Source: Cyclobacteriaceae bacterium (GTDB lineage: Bacteria > Bacteroidota > Bacteroidia > Cytophagales > Cyclobacteriaceae). From it: DNA of 64,000 nt. Below the pieces are notes generated by a model. It did not search any database. It saw nothing but the letters and a program-made list of their open reading frames with translations, and was not told where the DNA came from. A program made the position numbers and the translations under genes. The stretch lies in contig JAGQYI010000035.1 of the NCBI GenBank assembly GCA_020436165.1, positions 62,001 to 126,000 of the forward strand. Reading direction: 5' to 3'. Positions 44,132 to 53,300 of the stretch are shown piece after piece; position 1 is the first letter of the stretch; every line of letters starts with the position of its first letter.

Positions 44132-44590
44132 TTATTGAATTTTTTTAGCCGGATTGCCAACATAAACTCCCGGTTTGGTTATGTTTTTAGTAACAACTGC
44201 ACCTGCTCCAATTATAACGTTATCACAAACTGACACAGGCAAAATGGTAGCATTAGAGCCAATCGAAACATGGTTCCCAATTGTAGTTTCTTTCCAAAGA
44301 CTTTTGTCTCCTCTTGCTGGCCCACCCTTTGAAAAGATATCATTTATAAACATTACCCCATGCCCAACAAAGCAATCAGAGCCTATACTTACCAATTCGC
44401 AAATAAAACAATGTGATTGCACTTTGGTCCTTTCTCCAATTTTTACACCTTTTTGTATTTCTACAAAAGGTCCTACAAAACATTCATTTCCAATTTCACA
44501 CTCGTAGAGGTTTACAGGTTCTACAACCGTAACATTCCGGCCAAAAGTAACATCCCGAATACTGCTCTGTATGATCATTGGTTTAGGCAT
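44132..44590 (-). CDS. Hexapeptide-repeat N-acetyltransferase, WbpD/WlbB-like
   Basis: 152 residues of left-handed beta-helix hexapeptide repeats (I-G-N-E-C-F-V-G, I-G-E-R-T-K-V, I-G-S-D-C-F-V-G-H-G, I-G-N-H-V-S-I-G). The end is V-V-T-K-N-I-T-K-P-G-V-Y-V-G-N-P-A-K, the usual acyl-CoA transferase tail. It probably N-acetylates the amino sugar made by the aminotransferase. Its start overlaps the upstream oxidoreductase by 8 bases. Confidence 0.85.
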   Translation of the reverse strand: MPKPMIIQSSIRDVTFGRNVTVVEPVNLYECEIGNECFVGPFVEIQKGVKIGERTKVQSHCFICELVSIGSDCFVGHGVMFINDIFSKGGPARGDKSLWKETTIGNHVSIGSNATILPVSVCDNVIIGAGAVVTKNITKPGVYVGNPAKKIQ

Positions 44591-45593
44591 TAGCTCCCTT
44601 ATAAATGGTTTCTATTGCTTCTATTGACTTGGCTCCTTCCAGGCCCTCTACAATATTCGAACGTTCTCCATTCAGGTCTTTAACAACCTCCTCAATTACC
44701 TTATGGTGATTGGAGCTTGAGCCTTGGTATTTACCATAATTGTTAGGTAAATCTACAAACGATATATTCTCCGGCAATGGGTAAGATTTCACATCCCAAA
44801 ATTCAACTTTATTCAAATAAGCCCCTCCAACCTTAACTGTTCCATTCTCACCAATAATGGTAATACTCCCCTCAAAATTCTTATTGTACACATTAGTTGT
44901 CCAGGAAATAGATCCAATAACTCCGGAGTCAAACTTAACAGAAGTCTGTCCGCAATCTTCAATTTCAATGTTATGGGCTTGGGTGTCCATTACTGTTTTT
45001 GCATCTGTTATTTTGCCAAACCACCAAACCAGAATATCAATAAAATGGCTCGCCTGCGTAAACAAAGCTCCTTGCTCCTTTTCTTTATTTCCTCTCCAAT
45101 CAGACTGATCGTAATACTCCTGATGCCTGTTCCACAATACATTACACTGCACCATGTATATTTTCCCTAAACGATTGTTCTTTAAAGCTTCCTCCACTAA
45201 TTGAATAGGCACATTGTAGCGGTTCTGTTTTACCACATATAATTTTAAACCTGCATCCTTAGCCGCTTGGGTCATCTCAGAAGCATCTCTGGAAGAAAGA
45301 GCCATTGGTTTTTCAACTACCACATGTTTGCCGGTTTTTATCGCAGCCAATGCCATTGGCTTATGCAAATGATGCGGAGTACAAATACTTACCACATCAA
45401 AATCTTCTTTTATGAAATCTTCGAAGTTTTTAAAAACGGATATACCCCCGTAAAGCTCAGCCTGTTCTCTTGCCCGATCTTCAACTATATCGCACACCGA
45501 AACAGGCTGAGCAAATTCATAATGATCTAAAACCGCTGCATGTCGCCTACCTATATGTCCGCACCCAACAATTCCAAATTTCTTAACATCCAT
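44583..45593 (-). CDS. Gfo/Idh/MocA oxidoreductase, WbpB/WlbA-like
   Basis: 336 residues. The Rossmann loop G-I-V-G-C-G-H-I-G-R-R-H is at 8-19, E-K-P-M-A near residue 95 carries the conserved lysine, and the C-terminal part is the alpha/beta domain. In the acetamido-uronic acid pathway this enzyme makes the 3-keto intermediate. Order oxidoreductase, acetyltransferase, aminotransferase in one unit argues for that role, with 8-base overlap between the first two genes. Other sugar-nucleotide routes remain possible. Confidence 0.88.
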   Translation of the reverse strand: MDVKKFGIVGCGHIGRRHAAVLDHYEFAQPVSVCDIVEDRAREQAELYGGISVFKNFEDFIKEDFDVVSICTPHHLHKPMALAAIKTGKHVVVEKPMALSSRDASEMTQAAKDAGLKLYVVKQNRYNVPIQLVEEALKNNRLGKIYMVQCNVLWNRHQEYYDQSDWRGNKEKEQGALFTQASHFIDILVWWFGKITDAKTVMDTQAHNIEIEDCGQTSVKFDSGVIGSISWTTNVYNKNFEGSITIIGENGTVKVGGAYLNKVEFWDVKSYPLPENISFVDLPNNYGKYQGSSSNHHKVIEEVVKDLNGERSNIVEGLEGAKSIEAIETIYKGANA

Positions 45594-45631
45594 ACCTAAA
45601 AAATGAGATGTAAAGATAAAGACTGCATATG

Positions 45632-46936
45632 CTATGAAACAAGCTGTTCCATCATGTCAACTAACTCACCGGTTAGTTTTTTCCTTTCATACGCTTCCAT
45701 TCTTTCCGAATCGACCTCAAACTCATTCTTTCTGAAGTTTAAAAATAATTCTATGATCCTATTTTCTATTTCTTCTTCGGATGCTGCAAATGAAAATACA
45801 CCAGAATAACCGCATTGCTGCAATAGATCATTTGCATCACTTTCTGGAATACCAAATGCTAAAATCGGTCTTCTCGTGGAAAGATATTCGAATAGTTTAC
45901 CTGGCAATATCCAGGATGAATTGGTTGTATTGTTTACCAGTAAAAGCAGAACTGCAGAGTTTGCATAGAGAGTTAAAACGTCAGTATGTGACATATAATC
46001 CGGCACAACCACTTTTTCTCGTAAATGCTCAAATCTGCTTATCTCATTTGTAACAGATTGCTCTACAGTGCCCACTAAAATCACTTCGAGCATTTCAGCA
46101 AGATCAGGTTTTTCAACGCAAAGTTTTTCCAATACGCGCCAGAGCACTTTTGGGTCCCTTCCTTCATTTAATAGCCCTACATGGGCAATCCTAAATTTAT
46201 CTGGTTTCACATTAACAGAAGATTCAAAGTCTTCGGAATCAAAGCCATTTGTTACAACTTTTACTTCAGGAATACCTCCTGTTTTAGCAAGCTGCATCGA
46301 TAAGCGATTTGTGACCGTTAAAACCAAATCAGCGGTATGCATTACCTCATGTTCCAATTTTTTGTGGTATTTCCAGGCCCTTTTACCAAGATTAAGCTGT
46401 GGCAACACGTCCCAGTCAGTCCAGGGGTCACGAAAGTCAGCTACCCATTTAACACCTGTACGCCTTTTTACTTCCATACCAATAAGATGCATGCTGTGAG
46501 GTGGCCCGGTTGTTACAATCACATCCACAGGATTAGCAGAGAGATATTTGGTCAAATAATTCACTGCTGGCCTCACCCAAAAAACACGAGCATCAGGTAT
46601 AAACCAATTACCTCGTATCCAAAGGGCCAACCTACCCAAAAAAGATTTATCCTTTTTATCAACTACTCCCTGTTGTTGCACAGCCTTCTTTCCCAACAAC
46701 TTTTTATACAAACCAAATGGCTCCCATATGGGCAATTTTATAACTTCAGCCTCTTTAGGAATATCCTTTATAAGAGATTCATCACGTAATTCAAAATCTG
46801 GATTTTCCGGTGTAAAAACGATTGGGTACCAACCAAATTGAGGAAGATATTTTGCCATTTTAAGCCATCGTTGCACACCACCTCCTCCACTGGGAGGCCA
46901 GTAGTATGTGATAATAAGCACCCTCTTTTTATTCAT
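45632..46936 (-). CDS. GT4-like glycosyltransferase
   Basis: 434 residues. The start K-R-V-L-I-I-T-Y-Y-W-P-P-S-G-G-G-G-V-Q-R-W-L-K is the usual N-terminal motif of Bacteroidota GT4-like enzymes. The C-terminal half has I-A-H-V-G-L-L-N-E-G-R-D-P and P-G-K-L-F-E-Y-L-S-T-R-R-P-I-L. ATG 46936 is preferred over an upstream extension to 46963. It is the first gene of the minus-strand sugar unit, 38 bases before the oxidoreductase gene, and divergent from pfkA. Confidence 0.88.
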   Translation of the reverse strand: MNKKRVLIITYYWPPSGGGGVQRWLKMAKYLPQFGWYPIVFTPENPDFELRDESLIKDIPKEAEVIKLPIWEPFGLYKKLLGKKAVQQQGVVDKKDKSFLGRLALWIRGNWFIPDARVFWVRPAVNYLTKYLSANPVDVIVTTGPPHSMHLIGMEVKRRTGVKWVADFRDPWTDWDVLPQLNLGKRAWKYHKKLEHEVMHTADLVLTVTNRLSMQLAKTGGIPEVKVVTNGFDSEDFESSVNVKPDKFRIAHVGLLNEGRDPKVLWRVLEKLCVEKPDLAEMLEVILVGTVEQSVTNEISRFEHLREKVVVPDYMSHTDVLTLYANSAVLLLLVNNTTNSSWILPGKLFEYLSTRRPILAFGIPESDANDLLQQCGYSGVFSFAASEEEIENRIIELFLNFRKNEFEVDSERMEAYERKKLTGELVDMMEQLVS

Positions 46937-47132
46937 AATTTGGTAACTAGCAAACGCCCACAAATATAAAAATTGTTAGCAGCCGTTCTGAGTATAAATT
47001 ATTCTTATGCAAATATTTACTCTATTACATATCGAAAACGTTTGCAAGAAAATTAATTGAGATATAATGCTTTTTAAGGTTCAACAATTAAAAAGATTAT
47101 GCCACTTTTGTGGCGAATTTTAAGAGAAAGAA

Positions 47133-48104
47133 ATGAAACGAATTGCGGTTTTTACCTCAGGAGGAGATGCGCCCGGAATGAATGCATGCATTAGAGCAGT
47201 AGTTAGGGGCGCCATTTATTATGAGGTTGAGGTATATGGAATTTATCAAGGCTATCAGGGAATGATTGCCGGAGATATGGTGAAAATGGAATCCTATTCG
47301 GTTAGCAATATACTTCAAAGAGGAGGTACCATATTAAAATCGGCAAGAAGTGATGATTTTAAGACAAAAGCAGGCAGAAAACTGGCATACAACAATCTGA
47401 ATGCTAAAGGAATTGAAGGAGTTATTGCCATTGGTGGTGACGGTTCATTTACTGGAGCTACTATTTTTTACGAAGAGTATGGCATTCCAATTATTGGTAT
47501 ACCAGGAACCATCGATAACGATATTTATGGAACAGATAAAACCATAGGGTTTGATACAGCTGTAAATACGACACTTGACGCAATTGACAAAATCAGGGAT
47601 ACGGCAGATTCCCATGGTCGCATTTTCTTTATCGAGGTTATGGGTCGCGACTCCGGTTATATTGCCATCCAGTCGGCTATTGGTGGTGGTGCTGAAAGCG
47701 TTATTTTGCCCGAAAGAGATGTTACAGCAGAAGATGTTGTCAGCAACCTTCAGGACGGAATACGAAGAGATAAGTCTTTTTCAATTGTTGTGGTAGCAGA
47801 AAAAGACGATCCAGGTTATTCAGTGGAGCTGGCAAATGCGGTTAAAGAGGCAATTACAGATAAGGATATACGTGTTACCATTTTAGGGCATATACAACGT
47901 GGAGGTGCACCTACAGCTACGGATAGAACTCTGGCAAGCCGTTTGGGACTTGGCGCAGTTGAAGGGCTTTTGGATGGAAAAAAAGACGTTATGGTTGGAA
48001 TAGTAAATGATGATATGATATACACGCCTTTAAAAGATGCCATCTCTAAGGATAAACCATTGAATCCTGATTTGATACGCGCAATGAAAATCCTAAGTCT
48101 GTAG
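47133..48104 (+). CDS. pfkA: ATP-dependent 6-phosphofructokinase
   Basis: 323 residues, the standard bacterial PfkA length. It phosphorylates fructose-6-phosphate in glycolysis. The ATP site is F-T-S-G-G-D-A-P-G-M-N at 8-18, G-G-D-G-S near residue 102, the catalytic P-G-T-I-D-N-D with aspartate near 127, and the substrate block E-V-M-G-R-D-S-G-Y. The end of a 196-base divergent promoter region lies upstream. It is convergent with miaA copy 2. Confidence 0.96.
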   Translation: MKRIAVFTSGGDAPGMNACIRAVVRGAIYYEVEVYGIYQGYQGMIAGDMVKMESYSVSNILQRGGTILKSARSDDFKTKAGRKLAYNNLNAKGIEGVIAIGGDGSFTGATIFYEEYGIPIIGIPGTIDNDIYGTDKTIGFDTAVNTTLDAIDKIRDTADSHGRIFFIEVMGRDSGYIAIQSAIGGGAESVILPERDVTAEDVVSNLQDGIRRDKSFSIVVVAEKDDPGYSVELANAVKEAITDKDIRVTILGHIQRGGAPTATDRTLASRLGLGAVEGLLDGKKDVMVGIVNDDMIYTPLKDAISKDKPLNPDLIRAMKILSL

Positions 48105-48109
48105 TCAAC

Positions 48110-49006
48110 TCAGGACGTAATAAGCTCAACAATTTCATCGAACTGAGTCGGTTCAAACCAATGAATCGACTCATTTTTTTTGAACCAGGTTAACTGTCTT
48201 TTGGCATAACGCCTCGAATTACGTTTGAGTAAGCGAATCGCTTCCGACATGTCATACTTTCCATCCAAATAGCCGAAAATTTCGGAATAGCCTACCGTTT
48301 GCAACGCATTGTGTTCTCTGAATGGCAACATTTGCCTTGCTTCTTCAAAAAGGCCATTCTCAATCATTCGATCCATTCTTTTATTAATGCGCTCGTAAAG
48401 AACTTCTCTGGGTAATTCCAGACCAATAAAATGTAATGTAAAATCGCGCTCTGTAGCACTTCCGGTTCTGAAAGAAGAAAACGGCTTACCTGTTCCTAAA
48501 CATACCTCAAGCGCTCTAACAATTCTTTGCTGGTTATCCGGGTCAATGCTTTCAGCGTAAGCAGGATCAAGTTCTTTAAGCTCAAGGTACAATGCATTTA
48601 ATCCATCTGTTTGAACCCGTGACTTCAATTTGGTTCTGACTTTATCATCAACTTTTGGTATATCACTAAATCCGTAGCAAAGGGCATCTATATATAAACC
48701 GGAGCCTCCGCTTACAATAGCCATTTCATCCTTTTCAAAAAGTTTATGTAAAACCTCGAGACCTTCTTTCTCAAAATGTCCTGCACTGAACTCTTCAGTA
48801 ATACTTCTATCATCAACAAAATAATGCGTTATTCCATCCATCTCCTCTTTGGTGGGCTTGGCTGTTCCTATATTCAGCTCCTTAAATACCTGCCTTGAAT
48901 CGGCATTAAGAACACTTACTCCAAAATTTTTCGCTAAGTCGACAGTAAGCTTGGTTTTTCCCACTGCAGTAGGCCCCACAATTACCAGTACTTTCTTTGA
49001 ACACAT
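48110..49006 (-). CDS. miaA: tRNA dimethylallyltransferase, copy 2
   Basis: 298 residues. The P-loop G-P-T-A-V-G-K-T is at 11-18, N-A-D-S-R-Q-V-F-K-E-L-N-I-G-T-A-K follows, then G-G-S-G-L-Y-I-D and C-terminal Y-A-K-R-Q-L-T-W-F. It differs widely from the copy at 11258 (I-G-T-A-K-P-T instead of I-G-T-G-K-D-L), so the two are old paralogues and not a recent duplication. Two miaA genes are known in several Bacteroidota. It stands alone between pfkA and the hybrid kinase. Confidence 0.93.
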   Translation of the reverse strand: MCSKKVLVIVGPTAVGKTKLTVDLAKNFGVSVLNADSRQVFKELNIGTAKPTKEEMDGITHYFVDDRSITEEFSAGHFEKEGLEVLHKLFEKDEMAIVSGGSGLYIDALCYGFSDIPKVDDKVRTKLKSRVQTDGLNALYLELKELDPAYAESIDPDNQQRIVRALEVCLGTGKPFSSFRTGSATERDFTLHFIGLELPREVLYERINKRMDRMIENGLFEEARQMLPFREHNALQTVGYSEIFGYLDGKYDMSEAIRLLKRNSRRYAKRQLTWFKKNESIHWFEPTQFDEIVELITS

Positions 49007-49104
49007 TTAGGCATAGATTTCATTCAAAATTATCGCAATAAGTTACTAAATCACTAATTTTAAGTTTGAAATAACCCTTAATTGTTGGCTTCATATAAAC
49101 ACTA

Positions 49105-52100
49105 GTGGAAAGAGAAGTATCTACACCGATTAGTTATACAAGCTTATTGGCTTTAATGGTTAACCCGGATGGAGTAATTAATTTTGTGACCCAGCCAATG
49201 GCTCAAATCCTGGGATACAAGGTAGCAGAACTAATTGGACAAAATGTACTGAATTGCCTTATAGCTGACAAAGAAAAATCGAACGTATCTAAGCTCATTT
49301 TGGCTGAACAATCACAAATTATCAGTTTAAATACTTCATTGATAAGTAAACAAAATGAACCGATTGACCTCAGGCTTCAATTAATTTCACTAAAGAATAA
49401 TTTACTTAATGAACACAAAACTGTTTTTGTAAGTGACAACATTATTTTCGGAAGTATAATTAAGAAAGCGCTGGATAAAAGAAAAAACGAGCTTTTTGAA
49501 CTCTTTGATTTAACGGAAGAACTTATCGTTATTCTGAATTCCAGAAAAGAAATTGTGTATACAAATCCTTCCTGGGATTCTAAACTTGGCCAGGGATGCA
49601 ACAAAAAAGGCATTAGAAACTTTGAAAACTGCTTTGAGAAACAATCTGCACTATCACTTTATAATTCACTAGAAAAACTTAATTCTCAAAATAGATTTAC
49701 AAACATTGAACTTTCTATAAAGTCAAAATCAAATGGCAAAGTATATCATTTAAGAGGGTATGCCATTGCTGAAGAGAAAAACAGGCAGGAATATCTGTAT
49801 CAATGCATTTTTAATGACATTACCGAAGATGTTCGGGCTGAAAAAGTTAAAAACCTCTATTACAATGTGTCAAGCCAAATTGTTGAAAATGCAGACCTTC
49901 CTGCCATTTATAAGAATATTCATAAAGAATTGATGGAGGCAATCGATTGCCCCAACTTGTACATAGCACTTTATAATCCTGGTGCTAACGAAAACACCAT
50001 TCAGTTTCCATATTACATAGATGACGGTGGGATTGACCGAGGAGTTATTGAGCGCCCTTTATCCAACGGAATTACAGAATACGCAATAAAAAACGGGACT
50101 CCACTAAGTATTGACAGAGACGAGTTCCAAAGACTCGATTCAATTGGAAAAATTACCATAATTGGGAAAATACCTGAGTACTGGATGGGAGTTCCTTTAA
50201 CGATTTCGGGCAGAGTGATTGGGGTATTGGCCGTTCAATCTTATTCTCCGGAAATAAAATATACACAAAAAGACCTCGAACTTTTGGATTTTGCCTCTTC
50301 TCAAATTGCCCTTGCCATTGAAATGGCCAGAACCAGAGAAGAACTTCAAAGTCAAACTGCAAGGCTCAACTCCATATTTGAAAGCAGCTCACTTTTGATT
50401 TGGTCGGTTAATAAAGACCTTGAAGTTACCTCTTTTAACAAAAACTATTTTGAAGCCAACTTTATCAATTATGATGCTGACTCAAATAAATCGAGGGGTA
50501 AATCCGATAAAACATACTCTCTTGACAGGTTTTGGCAGGATAAATACAAAAAGGCCTTTAAGGGAGAAAAACTGCAATTTGAAATCAAACTTAAAGATGA
50601 AAGCGGCAAGGATATATGGAAAGAAATCTACCTGAATCCGATTTATACAGGAATCAATAAGATTGAAGAGGTTTCTGGTATAGCTCATGACGTTACACAA
50701 AAGAAGCGATCTGAGCTTGCCCTCCTAAAAAGTGAAGAAAAATTCAGAAACATTTTTGAATCCTTCCAGGATTTATACTTTCGGTGCAATCTCCACGGAA
50801 AATTATTAATGGTAAGCCCATCTGTGCTAGAGCTAACCGGATACCGATCTAAAGAAGTGATAGGTAAACACATTGATGATTATTACCTCTATAACCCACG
50901 TGTTAAACGAATAATAAAAGAACTAAGAACAAAGAAAAACCTTAAAAACGTTGAAGTTTCAATCGTAAAGCAAAATGGAGAGGTAAGACAATGTATATGT
51001 AACATACGAATGGTTCAAACCAACAAGAGCGAACCATTTGAAATAGAGGGCGTTGTGCGCGACATTACACAACTCAAACTAACAAATCAGCAACTGATAG
51101 AAGCAAATGAAACTACGGAGAACTCTTTAAGAATAAAAGAACAATTCCTGGCCAATATGAGTCACGAGATCAGGACCCCAATGAATGGCATCATAGGAAT
51201 GATTGATTTGCTGGAGCAATCGGTTTTAGACAAAAAGCAAAAAAACTATGTTGGTACCCTGAAAAAATCCTCTTCCATATTGATGGAAATACTCAACGAT
51301 ATTCTTGATATCTCCAAAATAGAAGCAGGAAGAATGGAATTGAAACCCCACACATTCTTTCCTGTTCAGCTGGTAAATAAAATAAAGGCGCTCTTTAGCC
51401 CCATTGCCGCTACAAATCATATCAGCCTGAGTTATTATATCGATAAATCGGTGCCAGAGCAAATAATCGGTGATGAAACCCGCTTGATCCAGGTGCTCTC
51501 CAATTTGATATCCAATGCCTTGAAGTTTACAGAAAGCGGAGGTTCAATTGATATAAGCCTGGATCTGCTAAGAAAGATTGATAAAAAAATATACATCCGC
51601 GTAGAAGTTACCGACTCAGGTATTGGTATTTCGAGGGAGGATCAAAAAAGGCTTTTTAGTAGTTTCACACAATTAGATAATTCCACAACAAAACCCTACT
51701 CAGGCACGGGCCTTGGCCTGTCTATTTCCAAACAATTGGTAAATCTTATGGGAGGTAAAATCGGGGTATACTCTAACCTGGGTAAAGGAAGCACATTTTG
51801 GTTTACATTCGAAGCTTTAATTTCTGATAAAGAAACAGTTCTGGAGAACACAATCTCATTGTTAAAAGAAACAGAAACCCCTGTACATTCACTGTCACAA
51901 AATGTTCTTGTGGTAGATGATAACCTTATTAACAGGGAGGTTGCCGGTGAAATACTCTCCCAGTCAGGATGCAATGTAAAGCTAGCCCAAAGTGGCCTTG
52001 AAGCTATCGAATTAGTGGAAGAAAATGATTTTGATATTGTTTTTATGGATATCCAAATGCCTGAAATGGATGGAATACAAACAACCAGAAGAATAAAAAA

Positions 52101-52650
52101 ACTAAATAAAAGACCGCTTCCAAAAATAATTGCAATGACTGCCTATGCCATGAAGGAAGACGAAGAAAAGTTTATTAAAAAGGGGTTAGACGATTACCTG
52201 GCTAAGCCAATAAGAGCCCAGGAGCTTATAGACAAAGTGGTAAAGTGGAGTGGAACAATTATAGAGAAAAACGGTTCGGCAAATGGCAAAAAAGCAAATA
52301 ATACACCAAAGGTTATTAATAAAGATGTTTTGGAGCAACTTGAAAAATATGGAGGAAAAGAGCTGATTGACAGTGTTTATGATGAGTTTGAAGTAGAAAC
52401 GATGGAACAATTAGAAGCATGCAAAAAAGCTTTAACTAATAGCAATTGGATTGATATTCAGAAACTTCTGCATACAATAAAAGGAACTTCAGGCACCTTG
52501 GGGATTGAGAAAATTTCAGAAAAAGCCAAACAGATTGAATTTAGGTTGAAGAAAAATGACAACAAGGGAATTGAGAAAGATTTTTCAGAACTAATAGATA
52601 ATTTTGTTGAATTTCAAGATAACTTTAGGGGCATAATTCGAAACAACTAA
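49105..52650 (+). CDS. Multi-PAS/GAF hybrid histidine kinase with receiver and Hpt domains
   Basis: 1181 residues, no membrane helix. Order: PAS (about 12-115), PAS (125-240), GAF (250-415), PAS (420-530), PAS (540-660), HisKA with H687 in M-S-H-E-I-R-T-P, HATPase (790-905; N-L-I-S-N-A-L-K-F, D-S-G-I-G-I-S, G-T-G-L-G-L-S-I-S), receiver (930-1050) with D982 in F-M-D-I-Q-M-P and a C-terminal Hpt domain with H1123 in L-L-H-T-I-K-G-T-S-G. So a full phosphorelay is in one chain. The start GTG 49105 is the first after an in-frame stop at 49096; ATG 49156 is an alternative. The receiver gene at 52653 follows after 2 bases as likely output. Confidence 0.92.
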   Translation: MEREVSTPISYTSLLALMVNPDGVINFVTQPMAQILGYKVAELIGQNVLNCLIADKEKSNVSKLILAEQSQIISLNTSLISKQNEPIDLRLQLISLKNNLLNEHKTVFVSDNIIFGSIIKKALDKRKNELFELFDLTEELIVILNSRKEIVYTNPSWDSKLGQGCNKKGIRNFENCFEKQSALSLYNSLEKLNSQNRFTNIELSIKSKSNGKVYHLRGYAIAEEKNRQEYLYQCIFNDITEDVRAEKVKNLYYNVSSQIVENADLPAIYKNIHKELMEAIDCPNLYIALYNPGANENTIQFPYYIDDGGIDRGVIERPLSNGITEYAIKNGTPLSIDRDEFQRLDSIGKITIIGKIPEYWMGVPLTISGRVIGVLAVQSYSPEIKYTQKDLELLDFASSQIALAIEMARTREELQSQTARLNSIFESSSLLIWSVNKDLEVTSFNKNYFEANFINYDADSNKSRGKSDKTYSLDRFWQDKYKKAFKGEKLQFEIKLKDESGKDIWKEIYLNPIYTGINKIEEVSGIAHDVTQKKRSELALLKSEEKFRNIFESFQDLYFRCNLHGKLLMVSPSVLELTGYRSKEVIGKHIDDYYLYNPRVKRIIKELRTKKNLKNVEVSIVKQNGEVRQCICNIRMVQTNKSEPFEIEGVVRDITQLKLTNQQLIEANETTENSLRIKEQFLANMSHEIRTPMNGIIGMIDLLEQSVLDKKQKNYVGTLKKSSSILMEILNDILDISKIEAGRMELKPHTFFPVQLVNKIKALFSPIAATNHISLSYYIDKSVPEQIIGDETRLIQVLSNLISNALKFTESGGSIDISLDLLRKIDKKIYIRVEVTDSGIGISREDQKRLFSSFTQLDNSTTKPYSGTGLGLSISKQLVNLMGGKIGVYSNLGKGSTFWFTFEALISDKETVLENTISLLKETETPVHSLSQNVLVVDDNLINREVAGEILSQSGCNVKLAQSGLEAIELVEENDFDIVFMDIQMPEMDGIQTTRRIKKLNKRPLPKIIAMTAYAMKEDEEKFIKKGLDDYLAKPIRAQELIDKVVKWSGTIIEKNGSANGKKANNTPKVINKDVLEQLEKYGGKELIDSVYDEFEVETMEQLEACKKALTNSNWIDIQKLLHTIKGTSGTLGIEKISEKAKQIEFRLKKNDNKGIEKDFSELIDNFVEFQDNFRGIIRNN

Positions 52651-52652
52651 CT

Positions 52653-53024
52653 ATGGGTAAAAAAATACTGATAGCAGAAGATAGTTCAGTTATATTAAAC
52701 CTAACAAAGAAAATTCTTGTACAACAGCATTTTGATATAACTACAGTAAAAAATGGCAAGGCTGTTTTAGATAAACTTGACAAAGAATCGTACGATTTAA
52801 TTCTTATGGATATAAACATGCCTGTTCTTGATGGTATGGAAACAACCAAAAGAATTAGGGAAATGTCCGACAAAGTAAAATCCTCCATCCCAATATTTGC
52901 CATAACGGGAAATGCCGGTAACTATTCAGTTGATGAATTTAAGGCGGTGGGCATAAACGAGTACCTTCAAAAACCGCTTGATTTCGACCGATTGGTTACA
53001 ATGGTTAACCAATACACAAACTAA
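52653..53024 (+). CDS. Single-domain response regulator, CheY-like
   Basis: 123 residues, only a receiver domain: acid pair E9/D10 in I-L-I-A-E-D-S-S, phospho-acceptor D53 in L-I-L-M-D-I-N-M-P, T and Q-K-P near the end. It lacks an output domain, so it should act by protein contact as an end point or shuttle of the phosphorelay encoded just upstream. It is followed without spacing by the gene at 53025. Confidence 0.92.
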   Translation: MGKKILIAEDSSVILNLTKKILVQQHFDITTVKNGKAVLDKLDKESYDLILMDINMPVLDGMETTKRIREMSDKVKSSIPIFAITGNAGNYSVDEFKAVGINEYLQKPLDFDRLVTMVNQYTN

Positions 53025-53300
53025 ATGGCCGTCAAATATTCTAAACAATATTTGCACAAGCTTGAGGATTTAATGGCGGAGACAGATTACATTCTTCGTT
53101 ACGAAAAAGGAAACTTTCAGTCGGGGTATTGTATACTCAATAGCAAAAAGGTAGCTATTGTGAATAAGTACTTTACCCATGAAGGCAAAATAAATGCACT
53201 GATCGATATTCTTAAATCCATTGAAATTGATAGAGAGAAATTGAGCCCCAAGAACAAAATCTTGTTCACAGAGCTTTCTCAAACAGATCTGAAAATTTGA
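53025..53300 (+). CDS. Conserved small protein of unknown function
   Basis: 91 residues, soluble, mixed helix and strand: M-A-E-T-D-Y-I-L-R-Y-E-K-G-N-F-Q-S-G-Y-C-I-L, K-K-V-A-I-V-N-K-Y-F. No motif for a function is visible. The start codon directly follows the receiver stop, and its end overlaps the TTG start of the metallo-beta-lactamase gene by 4 bases. In that setting it is probably a real gene in the unit. Confidence 0.75.
   Translation: MAVKYSKQYLHKLEDLMAETDYILRYEKGNFQSGYCILNSKKVAIVNKYFTHEGKINALIDILKSIEIDREKLSPKNKILFTELSQTDLKI

Noticed and set aside
47041-47132. Promoter of pfkA at CACTTTTG
   Set aside because: One mismatch to TAnnTTTG and no TTG at the right distance, so not listed as a feature.
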